Assembly: GCA_024277285.1 (NCBI GenBank)
Contig: JAJRVM010000178.1
Coordinates: 1 to 64,000 of the forward strand
DNA from: Planctomycetota bacterium
GTDB lineage: Bacteria > Planctomycetota > Planctomycetia > Pirellulales > Pirellulaceae
Length of the DNA stretch: 64,000 nucleotides
Direction of reading: 5' to 3'
The position numbers were made by a program, and so were the translations under genes. Below are positions 9,565-18,345 of the stretch, piece by piece. The notes beneath the pieces are model-generated. The model was given only the letters and a program-made list of their open reading frames with translations. It searched no databases and was not told where the DNA came from. Positions within the stretch are counted from its first letter, which is position 1, and the number at the start of each line of letters is the position of its first letter.

Positions 9565-9835
9565 AACTGTTTAGCCATCTGAAGTGGGATGTGCACTCGA
9601 GTTCCTTTTCCATCGGTCGCCCCCCACCGCCTTGTGCGGTGGGTGAAGATGATTGGTAGGCTACCCGTGACTTCCCATCCCCTCCCCCACATTTACGGCC
9701 CCCTTGCCTCGCCGCCGCCTTCGGCGGCGGCGAGGCAAGGGGGGGAGTAGCTGGCATCGCGGGTAGCTCACCAGGCGCTTTCACCCATGGGACAAGCCCA
9801 TGGGAGTCACTTGAAAGCGACATTACTTCATTCGG
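9565..9835. repeat. Dispersed hairpin-rich repeat, family A copy 1
   Basis: About 271 bp, nearly the same as 36005-36277. It starts AACTGTTTAGCCATCTGAAG and ends GACATTACTTCATTCGG. It contains three hairpins: 9623-9630 with 9636-9643; a perfect 21-bp stem 9699-9719 with 9723-9743 and a TTC loop; and 8-bp arms 9784-9791 with 9797-9804. The bases just after it (GGCTAAACTGTT, 9834-9845) nearly mirror its first 12 bases, like degenerate terminal inverted repeats. It is non-coding and lies between the start regions of mfd and the end of the flavoprotein gene. Confidence 0.85.
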
Positions 9836-9870
9836 CTAAACTGTTAAGAAAACGACGAACGTCTGGCCAA

Positions 9871-10010
9871 TTGCAGCGTTTGACTGAGCCACGGACCGCT
9901 GCGGACTTGCCTCGAAGGTGAACGCGTTTCGCCAGCCAGGCCACGAACACCCGGTTCCCACCCAACGAGCTTCTTCACGCGCCGCACAAGGCGTTGGAGG
10001 CGATCCATAC
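9871..10010. repeat. Dispersed repeat, family B copy 1
   Basis: This stretch shares TTGCAGCGTTTGACT, a GGTGAACG segment and a CTTCTTCAC...GCCGCACAAGGCG...CGATCCATA block with 30339-30530. The core hairpin is the reverse complement of the first hairpin of family A, so the two families are related. It directly follows the family A copy, giving about 450 bp of repeat-derived DNA between mfd and the flavoprotein gene. No gene was recognised here. Confidence 0.7.
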
Positions 10011-10041
10011 AAAACCAACGGCACGGCGGCCCCCGCCTCTC

Positions 10042-11484
10042 TTATGACCGCTTCATCTTCTTTAGTTCGTTCGCCTCGCCTCGTTGTTTGTAAAAGGTGT
10101 CTAGTGGATAACAGCCCGAAACGAGTCCGTGTCGCGGCGCGGTGGTGCAGTCACTGAAGGTGCGGCACACGCGTTTCCGTTGTAGTGCCCCGCGATTCAA
10201 GCAGTCCCAAGGCAATTCGGGATACGAAAGCACCATTCGGCCCACCCCCACAAGGTCGATCCAGCCGTCGCGAATGACGGCCTGAGCCACATGCGGCAGG
10301 TAGTCCTGCAGGTAGGTATACCCGGTTCCGACCAAGGGCAAATCGGGGACCGCTTGTTTGCATTGCCGCGCCGCATCTACCAGGCGATGAACACCCACCA
10401 GCGGATCTTCCGGCGGTGCGTACCCGTCGCTCGGTGGAAAAATCGCCGGCCGCTGGATGTGTGGATTGTAGTACGGGCTGCCACACGTGATGTTCACTGC
10501 CGCAACTCCCATGTCGCGCAGTTCGCCAAGCAACTGGATCGGTTCGGACAAGTCGAGTTCGAGCGGGTTGTCCGCCGCGACACCGAAACCGTACTGGTAC
10601 GGAAGCAACTCGGCAAAAGGAACCGGCTGCCCGACCGTCCCGCCTTGTTGGTAGGGTAGCGTGTCAAAAACACTGAGCCGAACACCCACAATCAAACGGG
10701 GCAATTCGGCTCGAATCCGCTGAATGATCGTCTTGAGCAGCCGCGTTCGGCCGGTATAGTCACCGCCGAAAGGACCGCGCCGACAACGCGCGCTGAGAAA
10801 CTCATGGAGCAAATAACCGTGACACGCCTTGACGTCAACGAACTGAAAACCGACGTTATACGCGATACCGGCCGCGCGTACGTACGCGTCTGTCAAGCGT
10901 TCCAGATCGCTGTCCGTCCACACCACATGGTCGTTGTCGGACGCGATCCCGAACCGCGTGTCTAACAAGGGATGGTGATAGGCGATCCGCGGCTCAAGCT
11001 GCTTGGAATTCGGACGGCTAAAACGGCCCGAATGCGTTAGTTGCAAACCGACCAGCAGGTCATCGGTGCTGCCACATTGGACCCGATGGCAGTCGAGCAA
11101 GCGGTCCAGCAACTGCCGCAACCCCTGGCGGTTGCCGACCGTTGCCAACGTCTGCCGCGGATTGGCTCGGCCGTCTTCTTGCACGGCAGCCGCCTCGCCG
11201 CCCCAAATCAACTTGGCACCGCTACGGCCAAAATTCTCCCACCGCCGCAATGTCAACTCGGTCGGCGAACCATCGCGATTGGCGTCCCATCCCTCCATCG
11301 GATGAATGCACCAACGGTTGCCCACCGCCACACCACCGATCTGAATCGGGGCCGCGAGCGGCGAGCCTTGCTCGGCCGTGAGAATCTCGTCGTCAACCGG
11401 CAGGACCACCTCCAACTCACGTAAGCGAGACCGCAACGCGTGCGGTGTCTTTAGCTGACCGATTTTCGGATATGGACTGTTCAT
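10042..11484 (-). CDS. NADH:flavin oxidoreductase (old yellow enzyme family)
   Basis: 480 aa from the ATG at 11484, preceded by a TAGGA box; an upstream in-frame start at 11538 is less likely. FMN-dependent TIM-barrel oxidoreductases of this family reduce activated C=C bonds with NAD(P)H; the substrate is unknown. The family signature is visible as KACHGYLLHEFLSARCRR, where typical members have HGAHGYLLAQFLSP..N.R, and as GGDYTGRTRLL. A C-terminal Cys-containing tail (CRTFSDCTTAPRHG) recalls the Fe-S cluster region of dienoyl-CoA-reductase-like members, but the C-terminal dinucleotide-binding domain is missing. Monocistronic by spacing. Confidence 0.88.
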   Translation of the reverse strand: MNSPYPKIGQLKTPHALRSRLRELEVVLPVDDEILTAEQGSPLAAPIQIGGVAVGNRWCIHPMEGWDANRDGSPTELTLRRWENFGRSGAKLIWGGEAAAVQEDGRANPRQTLATVGNRQGLRQLLDRLLDCHRVQCGSTDDLLVGLQLTHSGRFSRPNSKQLEPRIAYHHPLLDTRFGIASDNDHVVWTDSDLERLTDAYVRAAGIAYNVGFQFVDVKACHGYLLHEFLSARCRRGPFGGDYTGRTRLLKTIIQRIRAELPRLIVGVRLSVFDTLPYQQGGTVGQPVPFAELLPYQYGFGVAADNPLELDLSEPIQLLGELRDMGVAAVNITCGSPYYNPHIQRPAIFPPSDGYAPPEDPLVGVHRLVDAARQCKQAVPDLPLVGTGYTYLQDYLPHVAQAVIRDGWIDLVGVGRMVLSYPELPWDCLNRGALQRKRVCRTFSDCTTAPRHGLVSGCYPLDTFYKQRGEANELKKMKRS

Positions 11485-11543
11485 CGTTGTCCTACCACTA
11501 TGGGACAAGTTCGAGAGAAGTTGATTCCAACGACGCATTGTGC

Positions 11544-11603
11544 CACCGCACTCCGTGCGGTGTTTTCATTTTGGCGCACAGTGGCACCGCACGTCGTGCG
11601 GTG
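11544..11603. repeat. Pair of near-identical small hairpins
   Basis: Two hairpins with identical 8-bp arms CACCGCAC/GTGCGGTG and different 3-nt loops (TCC at 11552-11554, GTC at 11593-11595). They lie in the 300-bp gap between the helicase gene end and the flavoprotein start. The first has a TTTT on the plus side, but no plus-strand gene runs into it, so a terminator role is not secure. The rest of 11485-11787 shows nothing recognisable. Confidence 0.75.
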
Positions 11604-11787
11604 AAACGGCACGCAATCTGGCACGCAGTGCCGCACCAATTCCTACCCAATCTTTACGGTAACCGTTCGCATAAACAAGGCCGCGAACAGCTTCGCCAGC
11701 AAGGGAACCGTCAACAAACACTCAACAAACAAACCGTGGGACCCTTTTCGCGTGCGGCGGGAGCACGACGAGTCAGCTGAAGTCCCA

Positions 11788-14196
11788 TCAGCTCCCCACC
11801 GGTTTCAAAGGGCTGAAGCTCAACCGAAAACTTCGCGTTCCAATCGCATCGGAAAACTGGACGGAAGCCGAGCGCCGAGCGCCACGTCCTTCCAGCTCGA
11901 CAATCTTACCAAGACCGTATTCGGGATGAATGACGACCATGCCATGGCGAAACACTTCGGGTAAAATGGCCGGAGCATCTTCGGTCGCGCCCGCGAATTC
12001 CGCGGCGGTTACAAACTTAGGCCCCGGTCTGGCGGCCCCCCCAGCGTCCTCCTCATCAACACGCCGATCCGCAACTTCGTCCACACTCCCCACGTCTTCC
12101 ACGCGATCTTCCATGTCCGCGCCATCGATATCAAGATCGTCCACCGCATCCCAGAGTTCGTCCTCTGGTGCATCGTCGCGCCAATCGTCCGCCGGCGCAT
12201 AGTCGGTATAGTCGAAGCCACCCAAGCCGAGTGGCCCGATGACCTCCATTTCCTCGCGCGGCAACTCCATCAAGAATGGGCTGGTAGCTCGATTCTTCAC
12301 CTCGCCGCGCAGCGTTCGTTGCTGCACGGCACTCAGATGCAACTCTTCCTCGGCACGCGTCATGCCGACAAACAACAACCGCCGCTCCTCTTCCACCTGG
12401 TCGGGATCTTCCTTGCTACGCGCATGGGGCAACATCTCATCTTCCAACGCGACCACGAAGACGACCGGGAACTCCAACCCCTTGGCAGCATGTAGCGTCA
12501 TCATCGTGACGCAATCAACTTCCGTCTCCCAGTCGTCGATATCAGCGACCAGCGAAGTTTGCTCGAGGAACCCCTCAAGCGACGGGTCCTCGGGATGCGA
12601 CTCGTCGTACTAGCGCGCGTCGGTAAGCAGCTCGTCCAGGTTGTCGAGTCGCTGCCGTTCTTCCTCCGACGTCGCAGCCCCCAGACGCTCGCGATACTGC
12701 GTTACCGCAAAGACGTTCTTCACAACCGCCTCGGCCGTCTCCCCGCCGGACAGTTGCATCGAGTCCATCATGGCGACAAACCGCGCCACATTCACGGCAG
12801 TCCGTTTCGCCAACGACTCGATTAACCCGGCGTGTCGAGCGGCTTCAAACAACGGCAAACCGTTTTGACGCGCGTATTGCACAAGACGCTGCACGGTCGT
12901 CTTCCCGATCTTGCGAGTTGGCGTGTTGACGATCCGCAGAAACGCGACGTCGTTGGCTGGATTATTCAGTAGTTGCAAGTAGGCCAAGATATCCTTGATC
13001 TCTTTGCGTTGGTAAAACTCCAACCCGCGCACAATCTGATACGGCAAACCGACCGATCGCAGTGACCGTTCGAGCGTACGAGATAACGCATTCGTGCGGT
13101 AAAAAATGGCGTGGTCGCGGCAACGCCGCCGCTGCGCCGCGATATCGTTGGCGATGCGCGCCGCAATGGCATCCGCCTCGTCGCGTCCCGTCGGATAGAT
13201 CGTGATCCGCACCGGCTTGCCTTCGCCGTTGTCGGTACGCATCGTCTTCGCCTTACGCTTCAGATTGTTCGCGATCAATTGGTCGGCCGCGCGCACAATC
13301 GACTGCGTGCTGCGAAAATTCTCCTCCAGACGGACCACGTGTACTTTTGGGAAATCTCGCTCGAACTCAAGGATGTTTCGGATCGTCGCGCCACGCCAAC
13401 CATAAATCGACTGGTCGGGATCTCCCGTGACCGACAAGTTGGGACGGTCAACCGACAAGGCATGTACAATCGCGTATTGAGCCAGATTGGTATCCTGATA
13501 TTCGTCAACCATGATATAGCGAAAACGTTCGTCGAGCTGCCCGCGCAATTCAGCGTTGTTGCGCAGAAGCATCGCGACATGCATCAATAGGTCGTCAAAA
13601 TCGACCGCGTTGGCCGCCAACAGACGCCGTTGGTAATGAGGGTAAATTCGCTCGACTAACGCTCCAATCGGATTGCCGGGCGCCGCCCGATATTCGCTTG
13701 GAACAATCAGGTCGTTCTTGGCCCAACTGATCGCGGTGGCGATGCGTGCGGGAGTCTCATGAATCAACTCGACGTCGGAATCGGCAATCGCCTCGCGCAA
13801 TAACTTCAAGCTGTCATCCATGTCGTAGATCGTGTAGTTCTCCTGCAGCCCTACCAGCGATGCGTGGTGACGCAATTGCTGAGCGCAGAAACGATGAAAC
13901 GTCCCCATCCATACGCGTTGCCCCGGACAAAGACGATCCAATCGCCGCCGCATCTCGTCCGCAGCCTTGTTGGTAAATGTCAGAGCTACGATCTGATGCC
14001 CGGCAATTCCCTCAGACAGCATGTGAGCGACGCGGTGCGTTACCACGCGAGTCTTGCCACTGCCCGGCCCCGCCAAAATCAGCTGCGGACCCTCAATATG
14101 CTGGACAGCTTCGCGCTGCGATGGTGTGAGTGACGCCAAGAGCGCGTCTTCGCCAGAAGGCGGCGCGCCGTTGGTTGTCGGCTGATTCGTCCCCAT
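11788..14196 (-). pseudogene. UvrD/PcrA-family DNA helicase interrupted by an in-frame TAG
   Basis: One continuous frame of 802 codons from the ATG at 14196 (GGAG box upstream) to 11788, broken only by TAG at 12610-12612. Before the stop: Walker A AGPGSGKTRVV, VDEYQDTNLAQY, GDPDQSIYGWRGA and EENFRST. After it, in the same frame: TLHAAKGLEFPVV (motif V), EEERRLLFVGMTRAEEEL (motif VI) and a C-terminal Tudor-like domain (HPEYGLGKIVELEGRG). Context DAR-stop-YDESHPED suggests a former Gln codon CAG changed to TAG. A product ending at the stop (528 aa) would lack motifs V and VI and probably be inactive. It could be a real nonsense mutation, a sequencing error, or suppressed by read-through. UvrD/PcrA acts in nucleotide-excision and replication-fork repair. 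Confidence 0.88.
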
Positions 14197-14210
14197 GGTG
14201 CTCCGTGCCC

Positions 14211-14266
14211 GTTTGAATTGGCCCGTTTGAATTGGCCCGTTTGAATTGGCCCGTTTGAATTGGCCC
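14211..14266. repeat. 14-bp tandem repeat, four perfect units
   Basis: GTTTGAATTGGCCC occurs four times without mismatch at 14211-14224, 14225-14238, 14239-14252 and 14253-14266. It starts 15 bp upstream of the helicase ATG (14196) and is followed by a degenerate copy (GAGTTTGCCC). The open frame reads through it, which is why a longer start is formally possible, but the encoded residues are just the repeat. The remaining bases to 14548 form the divergent control region of the helicase and alpha-CTD genes. Confidence 0.95.
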
Positions 14267-14548
14267 AGCTGAGTTTGCCCAATTTGTGCTTGTCCAGAGA
14301 TTGCCAGCCTCACAGTATAAGGCAAGCAAACGACCCACCGTCAGCCCCCACCCAATGGCGAGGTCGTGCTAGCGTTGCCGTTACATCCCCAGGTTTTTCT
14401 GAGAAAATCCCCAGGTAGATCTAGCGCGCGACCCGTGTAGAGCGTTATACTGTCGTCGCGTTGAAACGGCTCGGAGGCCTTTGTGACCGAGAGCCGAGAT
14501 CTATGTAGTTCTGTTGATTTCGTTTTCTTCGAGGGGGAGGGATAACCC

Positions 14549-14815
14549 ATGGGAACACGCATTCCATTGATTCGAGCTGAAGAGGAGTCGCGCAGCCTGC
14601 AGCAGCGTTTGGACATGAGCACGGCCGAGATTGGCTTGAGCGTTCGCACGACAAATTGTCTTGAGGAGCGTGGCATTTTCACCGTGAACGATTTGCTGCA
14701 CTGCACCCGCGCCGATTTATTGAGCATCTCGAATTTTGGCGAAAAGACACTTGATGAAGTGTATGCGGCACTCGACAAAATCGGCTTTGCGCGCGAAACC
14801 TGCCAAACTGCGTGA
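14549..14815 (+). CDS. Stand-alone RNA polymerase alpha C-terminal-domain protein
   Basis: 88 aa; the ATG follows a GGGGGAGGG box. Residues about 28-80 match the helix-hairpin-helix alpha-CTD of RpoA: LSVRTTNCLEERGIFTVNDL followed by LLSISNFGEKTLDEVYAAL. The alpha-CTD normally binds UP-element DNA and activators as part of the RpoA subunit; here it exists with only about 27 extra N-terminal residues and no polymerase-assembly domain. It may compete for, or bridge, UP elements or activators. A TATACT at 14446-14451 could be its -10 box. Divergent from the broken helicase gene. Confidence 0.85.
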   Translation: MGTRIPLIRAEEESRSLQQRLDMSTAEIGLSVRTTNCLEERGIFTVNDLLHCTRADLLSISNFGEKTLDEVYAALDKIGFARETCQTA

Positions 14816-15699
14816 CCGACTTGGCGCTGAGCTGGCAGCAAGAACGGGTTACGGTCGATCGCCCGGCGAGGACCAGATTCCGTACTGCGGGCGATCTTGC
14901 ACTGGCATCGCACTCACTGGCATCGCACCCGGCCTGTAATTGGCAGCCGGGTGTCTTTCTTGGGTCTCCTCCCCTTTTTTCATGGCGCGTTTCCGAATCC
15001 ACGTCGAGTTGCTCCGTTGCAACGCGTCAGTTCCTGCATTTCTGAGCCCCCATTCCGAAGCCTCACCGTGGCCGGTTGTGCGCAGGGAACATTCCGCGCA
15101 ATCCGGTGCAACCCCTGACGCGATAAAAACTTACTGACCTGTGGTGGTTCTGTTTATCCCGTTATTGTTCCGCGAGCGAGTGGTCGATGTGAGACAAGCA
15201 GCCAGCAGGCGAAGTCCGACATTCTACTTACGGAGAAAAGGCTGGCACCACACTTTCTCTTCTTTGCCCGCCATTTTCTTTGCCCTCAAAGGAGAGCGAC
15301 CAGAATGTCAGCCACTTTGCGGTAGGAGATGAGGGCAAAGAAGATGAGGGGCAAAGAACAGCGTTTGATAGATTGAATGGCGATCAAGGCGGCTGTCCAC
15401 CTGTGTTCGAGCGCAGTGCGTATGAAGTTGGAACACAAACCGTCGCGTCACCAATAGCAATACGGTCCCAAATCGTCGACTTTCTAGCAGCTCCGGCGCA
15501 AATCCAGGGGAATGGAACATCACAGCGTGAATCTCGCCAAATTCCCTGCAGGCAGCTACAGTTTCTCGCCACGAACACTAGAATGGGAAAAAAGAATCGA
15601 GCCCCGACACAATCGTAGGCCCCGACACAATCGAAAGATTAGTTCGGTGTTTGGCAGCATGACGATCACCTATCACAGCTTCCCGGAAAGCTAACGACT
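14816..15699. other. Long intergenic region with duplications and an inverted repeat
   Basis: No convincing gene in 884 bp. It holds a 15-bp near-perfect tandem duplication (CACTGGCATCGCAC at 14900-14914 and 14915-14929), a 13-bp perfect inverted repeat (TTCTTTGCCCTCA at 15276-15288 with 15330-15342, itself inside a longer imperfect TTTGCCC-rich palindrome), and a 15-bp duplication GCCCCGACACAATCG at 15601-15615 and 15619-15633. Open frames here lack ribosome-binding sites and family features. Confidence 0.6.
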
Positions 15700-16740
15700 G
15701 TGGCGCGCATTTTTCGACTTTGGGAGAAGAAACGGGGTGATCGGCGCACCGGCTCGGAATTTGTCGGTGGCCTGGGGGAAGCTCTGTTTTTTGGCGTGTT
15801 GTTCATGCTCGGAGCGCTCTCGCTAGCCTATCTGGTCTCGTCGCGAGTATTGTCGGTTACGCCGCAGCTGTACCAACCTGGTTTTGGGTTCTGGCTGATG
15901 GTACTGGTAATGGTCTCGTTCACATTGCTTGGTGGCAGCGGCGTCGTTTACACCGTCTTACAGGTTGGCACTTCGGCCGAACGTCGTTCGGCGATGGCGC
16001 GCCGAGCTGCGGATATCGATCTCACTGGCGACGCCACCGCGTCACGTCGGGAATTCCCCACAATTCCAGGGGACGCCAATTTGACCAACAGCCCGGGGGT
16101 GCGTCTCGCTTACCGGCTGCCGGTCACCCACTCGGGTCCGTGGATACTGTTTGCCGCCACCGCTTTTTTCTTGATCTGGAACGGCATCACCGCGGTGTTG
16201 GTCATGGTGGCGATCAAGAGCCACGTTGCCGGGCATCCTGATTGGTTCCTAACTCTCTTTGTGCTTCCGTTCGTGGGCATCGGTATTTGGGCAACGTACT
16301 ACTTTGCTCAACAGATGCTTTTACACACGGGTATCGGCCCGACTAATGTCGAGATCTCGGATCACCCGCTCGTGCCAAGCCGCGACTACCAGTTGTTCTT
16401 GTCACAAGCGGGACGTTTGCACATGCGTTGCCTCGAGCTTCTGCTGGTCTGCGAAGAAGAAACGACTTTTCGGCAGGGCACCGACATTCGGACGGAACGG
16501 TGTTGTGTTTTCAGCACCACGGTTTTCGTGGAAGAGAACTTCGAGATCATGCCAAGCCAGCCGTTCGAGCACGCGTGCGCGCTGCGGATCCCCGACCGCG
16601 CCATGCATTCGTTCCGCGCTAAACACAATGCCGTGCATTGGATGCTCGTGGTGCGTGGCCAGGCCAAGTCATGGCCACAGTTTGAACGCAGTTTTCCGGT
16701 GATCGTACACCCGGCTGAACAGGCCTCGGAGACCGTGTAA
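15700..16740 (+). CDS. Membrane protein with C-terminal arrestin-like region
   Basis: 346 aa, GTG start after GGAAAG. Four likely membrane segments in two pairs: about 25-50 and 65-85 (ALFFGVLFMLGALSLAYLV; LMVLVMVSFTLLGGSGVV), then about 150-170 and 180-200 (WILFAATAFFLIWNGITAVL; FLTLFVLPFVGIGIWATYYF). The arrangement resembles DUF3592-type proteins. The C-terminal 125 residues look like a beta-rich arrestin-type fold (LVPSRDYQLFLSQAG, HACALRIPDRAMHS, HWMLVVRGQAKSWPQFE). Function unknown. The stop codon directly touches the ATG of the next gene, so the two are translationally coupled. Confidence 0.8.
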   Translation: MARIFRLWEKKRGDRRTGSEFVGGLGEALFFGVLFMLGALSLAYLVSSRVLSVTPQLYQPGFGFWLMVLVMVSFTLLGGSGVVYTVLQVGTSAERRSAMARRAADIDLTGDATASRREFPTIPGDANLTNSPGVRLAYRLPVTHSGPWILFAATAFFLIWNGITAVLVMVAIKSHVAGHPDWFLTLFVLPFVGIGIWATYYFAQQMLLHTGIGPTNVEISDHPLVPSRDYQLFLSQAGRLHMRCLELLLVCEEETTFRQGTDIRTERCCVFSTTVFVEENFEIMPSQPFEHACALRIPDRAMHSFRAKHNAVHWMLVVRGQAKSWPQFERSFPVIVHPAEQASETV

Positions 16741-17175
16741 ATGGAACCCCTGATCAGCATTCGCATCCGCGCTCAACACCGCCCGTTCCAACCTGGACAG
16801 GAGCTGCAGTGTGAGTATCAGCTTGACGCGGTCGAGGCAAATGAGGTGCAAGCCCTGGAAGCGTCCGTGTTGTGGCACACGGAAGGCAAGGGAGATGAGG
16901 ACTTGGCCGTCCATCATTTCGAGCGTTGCCTACCGTCCGATGTCGATGGCCGAGACCTGCGCGCGCTGCGTAAGCTGACGACGAAGCTGCCCAATAGCCC
17001 TCTGACTTATGCTGGCGTCACCGTGAAAGTGCGCTGGTGTGTGCGCGTTCGTGCTTTCTTGCGCCGAGGTCGTGAAGTCTTTTTTGAACAAACGTTCTTG
17101 CTCGGCGACCTGCCGCCAGCACGAGCGGTAGGGCCCGACGACGCGGATGCGCCGAATGCTCCAGCAGATAACTAG
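16741..17175 (+). CDS. Small arrestin-like hypothetical protein
   Basis: 144 aa, no signal peptide or membrane segment. It is beta-rich throughout, with PFQPGQELQCEYQLDAVE, ASVLWHTEGKGDED, the proline-rich LPNSPLTYAG before a strand, and VRWCVRVRAFLRRG. This order (opening PGQ turn, a W-containing strand, then an LPxxPLTY segment before the last strands) is that of arrestin/Spo0M-like domains. It begins at the base after the stop of the membrane protein, so the two products are likely made together and may interact. Function unknown. Confidence 0.78.
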   Translation: MEPLISIRIRAQHRPFQPGQELQCEYQLDAVEANEVQALEASVLWHTEGKGDEDLAVHHFERCLPSDVDGRDLRALRKLTTKLPNSPLTYAGVTVKVRWCVRVRAFLRRGREVFFEQTFLLGDLPPARAVGPDDADAPNAPADN

Positions 17176-17306
17176 CGTTTTGGCAAAGCCACGCATGTGG
17201 GGCGTAACGTGCTGCTAACACGACGATTCCTGCGGTTTTCGGTATAGCCAGCCCCACAATTGAGCTTGGACGCACCACGAATGCCGAAGCTTGCAACTGA
17301 CGTAGC

Positions 17307-17903
17307 ATGAATTCACCTCCAGGAAACCCATTTTCGACTCGCCACGTACAACCCGGCGCACTGGCGTATGTCTTTCCCCCCGGCGTCGATGCCGACCAGC
17401 TCGTCAACCGCCTACGCCACGCCGGCTGGCGCGGACAATTGCTCGGTCCGCACGGCGTGGGAAAGACAACGCTCCTACACTCGCTCCAACCCGCCTTGCG
17501 ACATGCCGGACGTCACACCTCTTGGCATACGCTCCACGGGGGACAAACGCGACTCCCAAAGGGCCTGACGCTGCACTGGGATCACTGGAACCAACAGACA
17601 CAGGTCATCGTCGATGGCTACGAACAGCTTGGCTGGTACGCGCGCTGGCAGCTCAGTCGCAAGTGCCGTCAAACCGCAGCCGGATTGCTCGTGACCAGTC
17701 ACACCACACGCCGTTTGCCCATCATCCACAATCTCGAACCCGCACTGACCGTGACCCAACAACTGGTAGACGACCTGATGCAAGGCCACCCACAGGTGCT
17801 TGACGACCAAGATGTTGCGAGCTGCTTTCAAACCTGTGCCGGTAATGTCCGTGAAACTCTGTTCGCATTATACGATCTGTATGAAATGCGCCGCAGAATC
17901 TGA
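17307..17903 (+). CDS. P-loop ATPase-like protein of unknown role
   Basis: 198 aa. A clear Walker A, LLGPHGVGKTTLLHSL (about 45-60), with a likely Walker B-like strand TQVIVDGYEQLGW followed by LLVTSHTTRRLP, reminiscent of small AAA-type ATP-binding domains. The first 40 residues are Pro-rich and end PPGVDADQLVNRLR. No substrate or partner domain is visible. It is 131 bp downstream of the arrestin-like pair on the same strand, so it may belong with them. The start has no strong ribosome-binding site. Confidence 0.75.
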   Translation: MNSPPGNPFSTRHVQPGALAYVFPPGVDADQLVNRLRHAGWRGQLLGPHGVGKTTLLHSLQPALRHAGRHTSWHTLHGGQTRLPKGLTLHWDHWNQQTQVIVDGYEQLGWYARWQLSRKCRQTAAGLLVTSHTTRRLPIIHNLEPALTVTQQLVDDLMQGHPQVLDDQDVASCFQTCAGNVRETLFALYDLYEMRRRI

Positions 17904-18345
17904 CCGGACCAAGACATGCTCGGCGAACGGCAAACTGGGGAGCCTAGGGGATTGCCTAACTCCTCGACTTGACCAAATCCCGAAAAAAGGTGTCTGTGGC
18001 GAATATTCTCCAAGCGTCACGACAATTCCGCCGCGCCGTCAGAAATTCAATTTCCTGTGCGTTTCTGTTAACTTTTCGACCTCCGTGACCTACCATTCAG
18101 CAGACCCACTGTACGCTCATGACGAGACGTTTTGTGTTCCCCAAGATGGGAATGTCTTGCCGAGCAGATCGGTTTCGACGCGCAAGCAGTATTCGCTTTG
18201 CTCGTCCAGTCACTTGCCACGCCGCCAGGCAAGCGTGCTGTGAATCGCACTGCCAAGACACGAGTAATCCCGAATTCCAAAGCTGCTTGAGGTTCTAATC
18301 AGACGCCTCTCGGGGCGCCGGTTCCAGCTGAAGCGGAGCGAGAAA
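17904..18345. other. Intergenic region, nothing recognisable
   Basis: 442 bp without a supported gene, RNA or repeat. Short open frames here have no ribosome-binding site. A GGAG box just before 18346 belongs to the next gene. Confidence 0.55.

Noticed and set aside
9539..9823. 94-aa open frame in repeat A (also seen at 36101-36361)
   Set aside because: Follows the hairpin repeats and differs where stems co-vary; the structure explains the conservation better than a protein.
11544..11603. Twin hairpins as terminators of the helicase gene
   Set aside because: The T tract is on the plus side, whereas the helicase is on the minus strand; kept only as a repeat.
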